A stretch of 64,000 nucleotides of DNA from assembly GCF_041080675.1 (NCBI RefSeq), contig NZ_CP163520.1:248001-312000 (forward strand), in the 5' to 3' direction. The notes under the pieces were generated by a model that was not told the DNA's origin, made no database searches, and was given only the letters and a program-made list of their open reading frames with translations. Within the stretch, counting starts at the first letter, position 1. Every line of letters starts with the position of its first letter. Of this stretch, positions 41,413-50,644 are shown piece by piece. A program made the translations under genes and the position numbers. This DNA is from Streptomyces sp. cg36 (GTDB lineage: Bacteria; Actinomycetota; Actinomycetes; Streptomycetales; Streptomycetaceae).

Positions 41413-41766
41413 TCAGAGGATCTCGATGTCCTTGACCTTCGGGGGACGGTTCGGGAAGGAAATGTCGGTCCACCGGTTGATGCGGACCGAGTCGCCGTTG
41501 ACATCGTAGTAGACGAGGTCGTTGTTGCCCGTGGAGATGCGGTCGACCCACCAGCTGCCGAAGGAGACCCGGCCCTTGTTCGCGTAGCAGTCCACGCTGG
41601 AGCGGCCGTTCAGGTGCGAGTAGATCTTCAGGAAGTTCTCTCCGCCACGGCACTCGACGTGGTCGATGGCGAACGCGTTACCGGTGGGCATGGCCACCGT
41701 GACCGCCGTGGTGGCAGCCATCGCCAGCACCACGGAACGCGCAATCCTCTTCGTCTTCGAGATCAC
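41413..41766 (-). CDS. Streptomyces killer toxin-like protein (SKLP), beta/gamma-crystallin fold
   Basis: 117 residues from a GTG with AAGGAG upstream. A signal peptide (SVVLAMAATTAVTVAMP, cleavage near AFAIDHV) leaves a mature protein of about 84 residues that closely resembles, as I recall it, SKLP of Streptomyces sp. F-287: IDHVECRGGENFLKI, SVDCYANKGR, WWVDRISTGNNDLVYYD and NRPPKVKDIEIL. SKLP has a single-domain beta/gamma-crystallin structure and inhibits yeast growth. Cys residues can form one disulfide. No immunity gene is expected, as the target is fungal. Confidence 0.93.
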   Translation of the reverse strand: MISKTKRIARSVVLAMAATTAVTVAMPTGNAFAIDHVECRGGENFLKIYSHLNGRSSVDCYANKGRVSFGSWWVDRISTGNNDLVYYDVNGDSVRINRWTDISFPNRPPKVKDIEIL

Positions 41767-42142
41767 AGGTTCTCCTTCATCCGATGATGGAACGGGGCGC
41801 CCACGTCATGGCCGCACAAATGGAGGCATAAAAACTCTCCCCCGCCTCCGTACAGCCCTTGTGTGGCGTCGCCTCTCGGACTTGCTCATCAAATATCACG
41901 CAGGACAGGTGCGTACGGCAATCATCTGTGAACCTGTGGGCCGGATTGCTCTCCTAAATGTCTAGATCGATACCGCGGAAAACTGACACGTTTCAATTTC
42001 GGCAATGAGGCAGACTTTTGTTCAGTCTCATCCTTTGTACAGACCGTGCGCATCGGTGACGAAGGACTGAACGGGCAGTCCTCCAGGCACAATTACCGTC
42101 CGGCGGCGCAGCCACCGGATCCCCCAAGGCCCCACCGCACGG
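41767..42142. other. Intergenic region upstream of the killer-toxin-like gene
   Basis: 376 bp, relatively AT-rich (about 41880-42050), between the toxin-like gene start and the sulfatase terminator. It should hold the toxin gene promoter; no gene and no clear -35/-10 pair found. Confidence 0.5.
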
Positions 42143-42177
42143 CAGAGCCCGGGGCGCCGACCGCGCCCCGGGCTCTG
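42143..42177 (-). terminator. Strong terminator after the sulfatase gene
   Basis: Perfect 15-bp arms CAGAGCCCGGGGCGC / GCGCCCCGGGCTCTG with a 5-nt loop, 12 nt past the sulfatase stop codon. Confidence 0.85.
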
Positions 42178-42189
42178 GGAAACCCCGTC

Positions 42190-43617
42190 TCACCTGGCCG
42201 GATAGGCCAGCAACCCCTTCTCCGTCTGCTCCCACGCCGCCTTCAGCGCGCTGAGGAGCTTCGGCTCGTCCACGGCCCGGTCGGCCTGTTCGCGCCGGTC
42301 CCGGGCCAGGTTGAAGAGCTGGTCCTGACCGCTCTTGCCCCGGTAGTACTTCCAGTTGCCCCGCCGCAGCGCGCGCTCACCGCGTACGCGCCAGAACAGC
42401 TCGCGCTCGGCCGGCCGCTCCCCCTTCAGCAGGTACGGGGCGAGGCTCGTCCCGTCCAGCGGGTACGCGGGGTGCGGCCGGGCCCCGCCTACCTCCAGGA
42501 GCGTCGCGGTCCAGTCGGGGGTGAAGACCGGCTCGTGGCTGACCTGTCCGCCGTCGAGGCGCGCGGGCCAGCGCACGATGGTGGGTACGCGGATGCCGCC
42601 CTCCTGGAGGGACGCCTTGTTTCCCGAAAGGGGCCAGTTGTAGGAGAAGCGCTCGCCGCCGTTGTCCGAGGCGAAGAAGACGAGGGTGTCCTCCTCCTGC
42701 CCGGACTTCCGCAAGGCGCGCAGCACTTCCCCGACGGACCGGTCCAGGTCCTGCACCATCTGCGTGTACTTCTCGACGGACCCGCCGTCCTGGTGCCAGA
42801 GGGCGTTCTTGTCGCCCGCCTTGATCCTGCGGACGATCTCGGCGCTCGTGTCCTCGTCCCCGTCGGCGATCCACGGCCAGTGCGGGGTGGTGAAGTTGAG
42901 GTTGAGCAGCCACGGCCGGCCGCCGTGGTCGCGCTGGACGTACTCGGCGGCGCGCTCGGTCAGGATGCGCGTGTAGTACCGCAGGTCCTTGTACTCGGCG
43001 TCCCCCTCGCGGACGTCGCCCCGGTAGAGGTCGTACTCTCCGCCGAGCCCCAGCTTCGAGTAGGACTCCAGGGCGCCGCCGAAGTTTCCGAAGAACTCGT
43101 CCCAGCCCGACTTGGTGGGCGAGTAGTCCGGCAGGTACCCGCAGTGCCACTTGCCGATGAGCGCGGTCGCGTAACCCGCGTCGCGCAGCAGCGAGGCGAG
43201 CGTGGGGTGCGTGGGTTCGAGCCCGGCGGACCGGTCCGCGATCGGTTCCGCCAGACCGCCCTTCGTACGCCCGGGGAAGCGTCCGGTGTACAGGCTGAAC
43301 CGGGTGGGCGAGCAGGTCGCGGATCCGGCGTAGGCGTCGGTGAACCGCACCCCCTGGCGGGCCAGCCGGTCCAGGTTCGGGGTCTTGATGTGCGGGGCGC
43401 CGTAGGAGGAGAGATCGGCCCAGCCGAGGTCGTCGCCGAGGATGACGAGGAGGTTGGGCCGCTTGGCCCGCCGGTGCGCGGCGGCCTTGAACGGCCTTTC
43501 CCGCACTGTGCCCTGGGCCTGGGCGTCGGCGGTGGGCACACCGATCGCGGCGGTGGTGCCTGCGGCGACGGCGCCGCCGAAGGCGCGTCGCGACAGCTTC
43601 GATTCATGGGTGGACAC
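42190..43617 (-). CDS. Secreted type I sulfatase (arylsulfatase family)
   Basis: 475 residues from a GTG with AGGAG upstream. A twin-Arg signal (LSRRAFGGAVAAGTTAA) sends it out folded. The formylglycine motif CSPTR is followed by TGRFPG, and metal/sulfate-site segments (ILGDDLGWADLS, GKWHCGY, FASDNGGER) are present. Type I sulfatases need an oxidising formylglycine-generating enzyme, not found in this window. It releases sulfate from sulfate esters, so a sulfur-scavenging role fits the Cys-containing leader peptide 72 nt upstream. Confidence 0.95.
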   Translation of the reverse strand: MSTHESKLSRRAFGGAVAAGTTAAIGVPTADAQAQGTVRERPFKAAAHRRAKRPNLLVILGDDLGWADLSSYGAPHIKTPNLDRLARQGVRFTDAYAGSATCSPTRFSLYTGRFPGRTKGGLAEPIADRSAGLEPTHPTLASLLRDAGYATALIGKWHCGYLPDYSPTKSGWDEFFGNFGGALESYSKLGLGGEYDLYRGDVREGDAEYKDLRYYTRILTERAAEYVQRDHGGRPWLLNLNFTTPHWPWIADGDEDTSAEIVRRIKAGDKNALWHQDGGSVEKYTQMVQDLDRSVGEVLRALRKSGQEEDTLVFFASDNGGERFSYNWPLSGNKASLQEGGIRVPTIVRWPARLDGGQVSHEPVFTPDWTATLLEVGGARPHPAYPLDGTSLAPYLLKGERPAERELFWRVRGERALRRGNWKYYRGKSGQDQLFNLARDRREQADRAVDEPKLLSALKAAWEQTEKGLLAYPAR

Positions 43618-43689
43618 GGGTGCGCTCCTGAACGGGGCACGGCGCGTCACGGCGCCCCATGCCCGGTGAGATGGGGAAGGGAGGTCGGT

Positions 43690-43785
43690 TCAGGCAGCGC
43701 GACGACACATGGCGCTCGCCACGCGGACCAGGTCGACGTGGCGGCGCTCCACAAGCGTGACCGTGGGGTCGGCGGGCGTCTGCAT
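43690..43785 (-). CDS. Putative cis-acting leader peptide with Cys codon near its end
   Basis: 31 codons with GAGG upstream. The peptide ends in the pattern ERRHVDLVRVASAMCRRAA, which I recognise from actinobacterial short leader ORFs placed before sulfur-assimilation genes (annotated as putative leader peptide). It lies 72 nt upstream of the sulfatase. Ribosome stalling at the Cys codon under cysteine shortage is the presumed switch. Downstream mRNA between stop and sulfatase GTG can form GC-rich pairings that could hide the sulfatase ribosome site. Confidence 0.8.
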   Translation of the reverse strand: MQTPADPTVTLVERRHVDLVRVASAMCRRAA

Positions 43786-43883
43786 GGATCAGGAGCCTCG
43801 CCGAGCGTGCGTATACGTGTCAACGAGAGTGCCCGGCTGTTCACAAGCGCTTCGTACTCCGGGCTGTCCCGTGCCCTTCGAGC

Positions 43884-43915
43884 GGGGCCGCCGGGGCGGG
43901 CGCGACGGCGGCCCC
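43884..43915 (-). terminator. Terminator after the dicarboxylate transporter gene
   Basis: Perfect 9-bp arms GGGGCCGCC / GGCGGCCCC with a 14-nt loop, 14 nt past the stop codon. Confidence 0.7.
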
Positions 43916-43928
43916 GGGGCAGAACGCT

Positions 43929-45296
43929 TCAGGCTTGCGTGGGCAGTCTTTCGGACGGTTCCGCGGTCTGGCGCGCCACCGCCGGTTCGGGCAGGGGTGT
44001 GCCGGTGCGCAGCACGTGGTTGACGCGCTCGGTGTCGAGGACGTTCTCCCAGCGGGCGACCACGAGGGTGGCCACGCTGTTGCCCGCGAGGTTGGTCAGG
44101 GCCCGGCACTCGGACATGAACTTGTCGATGCCGAAGATGAGCATGATGCCGGCGGCCGGGACCGTGCCGACGGTGGAGAGGGTGGCGGCGAGGGCGATGA
44201 ATCCGGCTCCGGTGACGCCGCCGGAACCCTTGGAGGTCAGGATCATCACGGCGAGCAGGCCGAGTTGCTGGCCCGGGCTCAGCGGTGTGTCGGTGGCCTG
44301 GGCGATGTACACGGCGGCCAGGGACAGGTACAGGGAGCTGCCGTCGAGGTTGAAGGAGTAGCCGGTGGGGACGGTGAGGCCGACGACGTCGCGGGGGATG
44401 CCGAGGTTCTCCAGCTTCACCATCAGCCGGGGCAGGGCGCTCTCGGAGGAGGAGGTGCCCAGGACCAGGACGAACTCCTCCCGCAGATGGCGCAGCAGCC
44501 GGAAGATGTTGATCCCCATGGCGCCGGTGACCGTGCCGAGGACGACGACCACGAAGAACGCGGACGTGCCGTAGAAGAGGCCGAGGAGCCGGCCGAGGCT
44601 GGTGAGGGTGGAGATCCCGTACGTGCCGATGGTGAAGGCCATGGCGCCGAACGCGCCGACGGGGGCGGCCAGCATGACGTAGTGCAGGATCTTGAAGACG
44701 ACGGCGGAGAGGCGCTGGACGCCGTCGACCAGGGGCTCGCCCACCGGCCCCACCGCCTTGAGCGCGATGCCGAAGAGCATGGACACGAAGATGACTTGGA
44801 GGATGTTGCCCTCGGCGAAGGCGCCGACGGCGCTGCTGGGCACGAGGTCGGTCAGGAAGTGCCACCAGCCCTGGTTCTCGCCCCGTTTCACATACTGTCC
44901 GGCGTCGCCCGCCAGGTGGAGGTCGCCGGGGTGTGCGTGCACTCCGGCGCCGGGCCGGAAGACGTTGACGGCGACCAGTCCGACGAGGAGGGCGGCGAGT
45001 GTGCCCGCCTGGAAGTAGAGCAGGGACTTCAGGCCCACGCGGCCCACGCGTGCGAGGCTGTCGACACCGCCGATGCCGCCCACGATGGTGAGGAAGACGA
45101 TCGGGGCGATCAGCATTTTGACGGCCGCGACGAAGGTCGTGCCGACCGGTCCGAGCTCGCTGCCGACCGAGGGCCACAGCCAGCCGGTGAGGACACCGGT
45201 GACGATGGCGGTCAGCACCCAGAAGTACAGCTGCCGGTACCAGGGCCGACGGGTGGGCTCGCCGTGGGCAGGGGTGTGCGGTGCGGGTGCTGCCAT
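43929..45296 (-). CDS. dctA: C4-dicarboxylate:cation symporter (DctA-like)
   Basis: 455 residues with the DAACS (sodium/proton:dicarboxylate symporter) architecture: about eight helices and two re-entrant loops. Diagnostic segments are TSSSESALPRLMVKLENLG (Ser-rich hairpin), PTGYSFNLDGSSLYL and the NLAGNSVATLVVARWE C-terminal motif that coordinates substrate. It probably takes up fumarate, malate, succinate or tartrate. It is 40 bp downstream of a tartrate-type dehydrogenase gene on the same strand, which suggests uptake and use of the same dicarboxylate. Confidence 0.93.
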   Translation of the reverse strand: MAAPAPHTPAHGEPTRRPWYRQLYFWVLTAIVTGVLTGWLWPSVGSELGPVGTTFVAAVKMLIAPIVFLTIVGGIGGVDSLARVGRVGLKSLLYFQAGTLAALLVGLVAVNVFRPGAGVHAHPGDLHLAGDAGQYVKRGENQGWWHFLTDLVPSSAVGAFAEGNILQVIFVSMLFGIALKAVGPVGEPLVDGVQRLSAVVFKILHYVMLAAPVGAFGAMAFTIGTYGISTLTSLGRLLGLFYGTSAFFVVVVLGTVTGAMGINIFRLLRHLREEFVLVLGTSSSESALPRLMVKLENLGIPRDVVGLTVPTGYSFNLDGSSLYLSLAAVYIAQATDTPLSPGQQLGLLAVMILTSKGSGGVTGAGFIALAATLSTVGTVPAAGIMLIFGIDKFMSECRALTNLAGNSVATLVVARWENVLDTERVNHVLRTGTPLPEPAVARQTAEPSERLPTQA

Positions 45297-45336
45297 GGCG
45301 TGTCTCCTCGTTGCGGAACGGGCGAGGCGCGGTGGC

Positions 45337-46398
45337 TCAGAGGAGTTCGAGGAGGGTGTCCGTGAACTCGGCCGTGGTCGCCGTTCCGCCCAGGTCGGGG
45401 GTGCGGATGTCGGTCTTGGCGAGGACCGAGGCGATCGCTTCCGTGATGTCCCTGGCCGCGGCCGGATGGCCGAGGTGGTCGAGCATCATGGCGGCGGCCC
45501 CGATCGCGCCCAGGGGGTTGGCGATGCCCTGGCCCGCGATGTCCGGTGCGGAGCCGTGCACCGGCTCGAACATCGAGGGGAACTCCCGCTCGGGGTTGAG
45601 GTTGGCGGCCGGGGCGATGCCGATGGACCCGGCGACGGCTGCCGCGAGGTCGCTGAGGATGTCGCCGAAGAGGTTGGAGGCGACGACGACGTCGAAGCGG
45701 GCCGGGTCGAGGACGAACTTGGCGGCCAGGGCGTCGATGTGCTCATGTTCCCAGGCGACTTGAGCGAACGAGGCGGCCCGTTCGGCGACGAGCTGGTCCC
45801 AGAACGGCATGGTGTGCACGATGCCGTTCGACTTGGTGGCGGAGGTCAGCCGGCCCGCGCGCCGGGAGGCGAGGGTGAAGGCGTAGTCGAGTACGCGGGT
45901 CACACCGGCGCGGGTGAACACCGCCTCCTGGATCGCCATCTCGTCGGGGCAACCGGTGTGGACGCGGCCTCCGGCCTCGCTGTACTCGCCTTCCACGTTC
46001 TCGCGTACGACGACGAAATCCACCTCTCCCGGGCGCGCGCGGCGCACCGGGCTGTCGATGCCTTCGTAGACGCGGATGGGCCGGACGTTGACGTACTGAC
46101 GGAAGCCGCGCCGGATCGGGATCAGCAGCCCCCACAGGGAGACGTGGTCGGGCACGCCCGGATCCCCCACCGCGCCCAGCAGGATCGCGTCCTTGTCGCG
46201 CAGCTGGTCGAGCCCGTCGGCGGGCATCATGGCGCCCTCCCCCAGGTACCGCTGGCACGACCAGTCGTCGTAGGAGGTGCAGGAGAGAGCGAATCCATGG
46301 CGGCGGCCGAGCACGTCGAGCACTTGCCGGGCCGGGGGCAGCACCTCCGTACCAATGCCGTCGCCGGGGATCAACGCGATGCGGTGTTTCGTCGTCAT
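45337..46398 (-). CDS. Tartrate dehydrogenase / isocitrate-isopropylmalate dehydrogenase family
   Basis: 353 residues. It has the IMDH/ICDH fold: ALIPGDGIGTEV at the N-terminus, R-x-x-R type substrate contacts (NVRPIRVYEGIDSPVRR), RENVEGEYSEAGGR, the Lys/Asp catalytic region TSATKSNGI and SNLFGDILSDLAA for the Mg ion. The subgroup with VHTGCPDEMAIQEAVFT matches tartrate dehydrogenase/decarboxylase (D-malate dehydrogenase type), NAD- and Mn/Mg-dependent. Operon with DctA downstream and LysR upstream supports tartrate or malate use rather than leucine synthesis. Confidence 0.88.
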   Translation of the reverse strand: MTTKHRIALIPGDGIGTEVLPPARQVLDVLGRRHGFALSCTSYDDWSCQRYLGEGAMMPADGLDQLRDKDAILLGAVGDPGVPDHVSLWGLLIPIRRGFRQYVNVRPIRVYEGIDSPVRRARPGEVDFVVVRENVEGEYSEAGGRVHTGCPDEMAIQEAVFTRAGVTRVLDYAFTLASRRAGRLTSATKSNGIVHTMPFWDQLVAERAASFAQVAWEHEHIDALAAKFVLDPARFDVVVASNLFGDILSDLAAAVAGSIGIAPAANLNPEREFPSMFEPVHGSAPDIAGQGIANPLGAIGAAAMMLDHLGHPAAARDITEAIASVLAKTDIRTPDLGGTATTAEFTDTLLELL

Positions 46399-46470
46399 GC
46401 CCCGATTGCAGCAAGGCGGCACCGCACGCGTCCAAGACGCGTTGCGGATCTCCCTGATAAGCCGTGCCTA

Positions 46471-47397
46471 TCAGCTGCCGGGGGCCGGGACGGCCGTGGC
46501 GACGAACGCGGCTGCCGCGGGGGACAGTTGCCCTCGGCGGCCGACGAGGACGATGTCCAAGGCGGTCTCCGGCTCGATGTCCAGGACGCGGGCGCCCATT
46601 CGCCGGGCGACCTCCCGCCAGGAGTCGGTGACCACGGCGAGTCCGACCCCGGCCAGCACCAGGGGCATCAGCGAGACACGGTGCTCGGTCTCGGCGGTGA
46701 CGGCGAACTCGATGCCCCGCTCCCGCAGTCCGTCCACGTACGCGCGCATCCCGGTGCCGCGCTGCCCGACGATCAGCCGCTGTCCCGCGAGCTCCCGGCA
46801 CTCGATCGCCGTGCGGTCGGTGAACGGTCCGTCCGGCGGCACCACCACGACGAACCGCTGGCGCCCCAGCACATGGGCGACCACCTCCTTGCCGGACACG
46901 GGACCGGCGCAGGCCACAAGCCCCAGCTCGACGGCGCCCGTGCGCACCAGGTCGATCACGTCACCCGAGGTGAACGCCGCTCTGATGGCCACCGACACAC
47001 CGGGGTGGCGGCGGCTGAAGGCACTCACCAGTGTCGTCAGCGGCTCCACCGCCTGGGACGGCATGGATGCCACGTCCAGGCGTCCCTCACGCAGCTCGCG
47101 CACCGCCGCGACACTCGCCCGCGCCGTCGCCAGACCCCGTACGGCCTCGCGGGCCGGCTCGATGAGGGCGCGTCCCGCCTCCGTCAGCACCGCCCGCCGT
47201 CCGATCCGGTGGAACAGTTCGCTGCCGAGGTCGCGCTCCAGTGCCCGTACCGCCTGCGAGAGCGACGGCTGCGACACGTACAGGGCCGAGGCCGCCCGGT
47301 GGAAACCGCCACGGTCGACGATCGCGAGGAAGTACTCCAGCTGCCGGATGTCCATCTGCTTCGCCGCCTCGACCTCAACTCGTCCATCGCCAGCCAT
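46471..47397 (-). CDS. LysR-family transcriptional regulator of the dicarboxylate operon
   Basis: 308 residues (from the ATG at 47397; 294 from the ATG at 47355, where the canonical MDIRQLEYFLAIVDRGGF begins and which many would choose). The LysR HTH is FHRAASALYVSQPSLSQAVRALE, followed by a periplasmic-binding-like effector domain. It is the first gene of a same-strand set with the tartrate-type dehydrogenase (72 bp gap) and DctA, and probably senses the dicarboxylate. Its own start lies 15 bp from the end of the MFS gene. Confidence 0.9.
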   Translation of the reverse strand: MAGDGRVEVEAAKQMDIRQLEYFLAIVDRGGFHRAASALYVSQPSLSQAVRALERDLGSELFHRIGRRAVLTEAGRALIEPAREAVRGLATARASVAAVRELREGRLDVASMPSQAVEPLTTLVSAFSRRHPGVSVAIRAAFTSGDVIDLVRTGAVELGLVACAGPVSGKEVVAHVLGRQRFVVVVPPDGPFTDRTAIECRELAGQRLIVGQRGTGMRAYVDGLRERGIEFAVTAETEHRVSLMPLVLAGVGLAVVTDSWREVARRMGARVLDIEPETALDIVLVGRRGQLSPAAAAFVATAVPAPGS

Positions 47398-47411
47398 GGT
47401 TGCTCGGAGAA

Positions 47412-48731
47412 TCACACCGGGGCCTGCACGGCGGCTTCCTGGACGGGCGTCCGGGACTCCGGCCGGTCCGGCACGTCGGCCGGGGCGGCGGCGCTCAGGG
47501 CCGCCTCGACCCGGCGGTTGCTGGTCATGCTCGACGTGATGACGGTCATGGTGAGGAGGAGACCGGCGGCGGTGTAGAGCGGGGTGCGCACGTCGAAGGT
47601 GGTGGCCAGCCAGCCGCCGAGGAAGGCGCCGAACGGGGCGGCGCACATGCCGAGCATGCGCGAGACGGAGGCCACCCGGCCCATGAGGTGGGCGGGAACG
47701 ATGGTCTGCCGGAGGGAGGGGCCGAGCACCATGGTGGCACCCATGCCCGCTCCGCACACCGCGAGCGAAAGTCCGGCGACGTACGGGTTCGGGGCGGCGG
47801 CCAGGCCCAGGATGGCGACTCCCTCGATCGCGGCCGTGCTGGTCAGAGCGGCGCCGGTGCCGAGTCGCCGGCCGAGGAAGGAGGCGATGCCCGCCCCCAG
47901 CAGACCGCCGGTGGCCTCCGCCGCCAGGAGCAGGCCGAAGCCGAAGGTGCCGATGCCGAGACAGTCGTGCGCGAAGAGGGCGAGGACGGTCTCCACGGCC
48001 ATGAAGGCGATGTTCCCGACCGCCGGACGCAGCGCGAGTCCGAGCAGCAAGGTGTTCCGGAACACGTACGAGGCCCCGGCCCGCGCCTGGCGCAGCAGCG
48101 ACTCACGGGCCTGCGGTACGGGCCGGGCCACGGCGGGCAGCGACCGTACGAGCAGCGCGGAGAGCGCGAACGACACGGCGTCGGCGAGCAGGGGAACCGC
48201 CCGCCCGAGTGCGAGCAGCGCGCTTCCCGCGGGCGGTCCCGCGAACCCGGAGGCGGCGGTCTGGGTGCCGCGCAGACGGGAGTTGGCGCGCTCCAGGAGC
48301 GCGGGGTCGCGGCCGAGCAGGTCCGGCAGGTAGGCGGTGGCGGCCGTGTCGAAGAAGAGTCCGCCGAGACCGAGCAGGAAGGCGACGGTCGCGAGCAGCG
48401 CGATGCTCAGCCCGTCGAGCGCGGCGGCTGCCGCCGGTACGGCGAGGAGCACCGCGCGCACCGCGTCCGTGACCCACATCGTGCGACGCCGGTCCCAGCG
48501 GTCCACCAGCGCGCCGCCGAGCACCCCGAACAGGAGCCACGGCAGTGTTCCTGCGGCGCTGACGACGGCGAGTGCCATCGGGTCCCGCGTCAGTGTCAGG
48601 GCGAGCAGCGGCAGGGCGGCGTGCGAGACCCCGTCGCCGAGCGAGGAGACCGTCTGCGCGGTCCACAGGCGCCCGAACCCGGTCGGCAACTTCTTCATGT
48701 CTGCGGTCACTCTCTTTATGTCTGCTGTCAC
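47412..48731 (-). CDS. MFS transporter (EntS/MFS_3-like)
   Basis: 439 residues from a GTG in a GTGA overlap with the ArsR gene. Twelve hydrophobic segments; the FGRLWTAQTVSSLGDGV opening and GALVDRWDRRRTMWVTD loop between helices 2 and 3 are typical of the EntS-like (MFS_3) group, which exports siderophores or antibiotics. Translational coupling with the ArsR-type gene indicates that the regulator controls it. Substrate unknown. Confidence 0.92.
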   Translation of the reverse strand: MTADIKRVTADMKKLPTGFGRLWTAQTVSSLGDGVSHAALPLLALTLTRDPMALAVVSAAGTLPWLLFGVLGGALVDRWDRRRTMWVTDAVRAVLLAVPAAAAALDGLSIALLATVAFLLGLGGLFFDTAATAYLPDLLGRDPALLERANSRLRGTQTAASGFAGPPAGSALLALGRAVPLLADAVSFALSALLVRSLPAVARPVPQARESLLRQARAGASYVFRNTLLLGLALRPAVGNIAFMAVETVLALFAHDCLGIGTFGFGLLLAAEATGGLLGAGIASFLGRRLGTGAALTSTAAIEGVAILGLAAAPNPYVAGLSLAVCGAGMGATMVLGPSLRQTIVPAHLMGRVASVSRMLGMCAAPFGAFLGGWLATTFDVRTPLYTAAGLLLTMTVITSSMTSNRRVEAALSAAAPADVPDRPESRTPVQEAAVQAPV

Positions 48732-49267
48732 TTGGCGTCTCTTTCGGTCGGGGCGGGCGAGGCGGGGTGGAACAGGGCGAAGACGAGGGAGGTGTCCGGG
48801 AGTGCCGGGTCGGACAGCTCCCGGTACTCGTCCGCCAGTGCGTGCAGCCGCGCTCCCAGCTCGGCGAACTGCTCGTCGGTGAGGCGCAGGTGCGCCATCC
48901 GCACGTGCCGCGCGCTGTCGGCCGGGACGGCCTCCAGGTCCGCCACGGCGTGCCGCATCAGCACGTCCGGTCCGCCCTCGCCCGGATCCGGCAGCACGAG
49001 CGCGCGTGCGGCCATCGCGTAGTACCGCTCGGTGACTCCCCGGACCTTCCGGGTGCGCACCACCTTCACGAGACCGGCCCGTTCGAGCAGCCGGACGTGG
49101 TAGCTGGAGCTGCCTTTGGCGAGGCCGACGCGTTCGGCGATCTGGGTGATCGTGGCGGGCTCGAAGCGGAGCACGGCCATGATCCGGTGGCGGGTCAGAT
49201 TGGAGACGGCACGCAGTTGCTCGTCAGTGGTGACGTGGAGCGTCTCCGGAAGATCATCAGTGGGCAT
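48728..49267 (-). CDS. ArsR-family winged-helix regulator
   Basis: 179 residues. Winged-helix HTH near 15-90 (LRAVSNLTRHRIMAVLRFEPATITQIAERVG, KGSSSYHVRLLERAGLVKVV, shown in parts); the rest is helical and lacks the Cys pair of metal sensors. Proteins of this type control drug exporters. It overlaps the MFS gene by 4 nt (GTGA), so the pair is one operon, with the regulator likely a repressor of it. Confidence 0.9.
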   Translation of the reverse strand: MPTDDLPETLHVTTDEQLRAVSNLTRHRIMAVLRFEPATITQIAERVGLAKGSSSYHVRLLERAGLVKVVRTRKVRGVTERYYAMAARALVLPDPGEGGPDVLMRHAVADLEAVPADSARHVRMAHLRLTDEQFAELGARLHALADEYRELSDPALPDTSLVFALFHPASPAPTERDAK

Positions 49268-49450
49268 GCGTCAATGGTCAACGTTTCTTGACCATTGCGC
49301 AAGGGGTTTGCCCGGACGACTTGAGATCTTGTGCTGGACCCTTGTCCCACAGGGACGTGGCCGTGCAGGTGCTCGGCCGTGCGGGGACTTGGCCGGGTAC
49401 TGTCGTACGGGCGCTCGCGTATGTGCCCCCCGCGGGTGAGGCGTGCCGGA

Positions 49451-50644
49451 TCAGGCGGGTCGGCGCCGCTCGAACCACCGGGCGACCGGCACCACCGTGA
49501 TCCCGTGCAGCAGGACGCTCAGCAGGACGGTCATGCACATCGCGTCGACGACGAACAAGGTGTCCCCTTCGTCCGGCAGGTGGGTGGCGGCCAGCACGCC
49601 GAACACGATCGAGGTGACCCCGCGAGAGCCCAGCCAGCCCACCGCGGCCCGCTCCGGCCAGCGCAGGTCGGTGCCGCTCAGGGAGAGGACGACCGGCACG
49701 AACCGTGCCACGGTGAGCGCGAGGAGCGCGTACCCCACCACCGCCCAGTCGGCGTGGTCGGTCAGGGAGTCGGTGGTGAGCCCGCCGAGCACGAACCACA
49801 CGGCGAAGGCCATGACCTGGGCGACGTCGTGCACGAGTTCCAGATTGTCGCTGCCCAGCTCGTGCGCGGTGGGCGCGTAGCACAGCCCGGCCACGAAGGC
49901 CGCGACGAAGCCGTTGCCCCCGGCCAGGACCGTGGCCGAGTAGGCGAGGAACGGCAGTGCCAGACTCGCCAGGCGCAGGCTGCTCATGCCGGACCACCCG
50001 GCGGTGAACGCCCCGCGCACCAGCCGGGCGGTCAGCACCCCCAGCACACCCCCGACGACCAGCGCGAGGCCCGCCTGTTTGACGGCGGTCCAGATCAGTT
50101 CGTGCAGGGTGTTGCCCTTGGTCTCGGCGATGTTGGCCACGCAGAACAGGAAGACCGGGCTGATCAGTCCGTCGTTGAGGCCGCCCTCGAAGTTGAGCGC
50201 GGCCCGCACCTTCAGGGGGACGCGGACGTCGCGCAGGACGGCCGAGATCGGGGCCAGGTCGATGGGCATGACCACCAGGGCCGTCACCACCAGGAGCCAC
50301 CAGCTGTTGCCGGGGAAGAGCAGCGCCCCGAAGAAGGTGGCGAGGGCCACCGAGACGGGCAGGGCGATGGCGAGCAGCCGCCATTCGCCGACGGTGCGCT
50401 GCAGACGGTCGTACTCCTTGGACTCCGACGCGTCGAGGAAGAGCAGGACCGCCAGGACCAGTTCGGCGCCGCGCTGCAGCCCGTGCCAGTCCAGGTCGAT
50501 CGGCACGACCGGGTCGGCTCCCCCGCCCAGGGCCAAGCCGGCCACCACGAACGCGAGGGGGGCGGTGACGCTCCAGCGGGCCAGCCGGTCCGAGGTCAGC
50601 GACCACGCGAGCAGCAGGGACAAGCCGATCAACAACGCCGTCAT
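49451..50644 (-). CDS. Cation/proton antiporter (CPA1 NhaP-type)
   Basis: 397 residues with about 12-13 transmembrane helices. It starts TALLIGLSLLLAWSLTSDRLARW; conserved Na+/H+ exchanger parts include LNFEGGLNDGLISPVFLF (FEGGLNDG holds the ion-binding Asp) and WPERAAVGWLGSRGVTSIVFG near the C-terminus. It probably exchanges Na+ or K+ for H+ at the cell membrane. A single gene with a well-placed ATG; no regulator is adjacent. Confidence 0.93.
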   Translation of the reverse strand: MTALLIGLSLLLAWSLTSDRLARWSVTAPLAFVVAGLALGGGADPVVPIDLDWHGLQRGAELVLAVLLFLDASESKEYDRLQRTVGEWRLLAIALPVSVALATFFGALLFPGNSWWLLVVTALVVMPIDLAPISAVLRDVRVPLKVRAALNFEGGLNDGLISPVFLFCVANIAETKGNTLHELIWTAVKQAGLALVVGGVLGVLTARLVRGAFTAGWSGMSSLRLASLALPFLAYSATVLAGGNGFVAAFVAGLCYAPTAHELGSDNLELVHDVAQVMAFAVWFVLGGLTTDSLTDHADWAVVGYALLALTVARFVPVVLSLSGTDLRWPERAAVGWLGSRGVTSIVFGVLAATHLPDEGDTLFVVDAMCMTVLLSVLLHGITVVPVARWFERRRPA

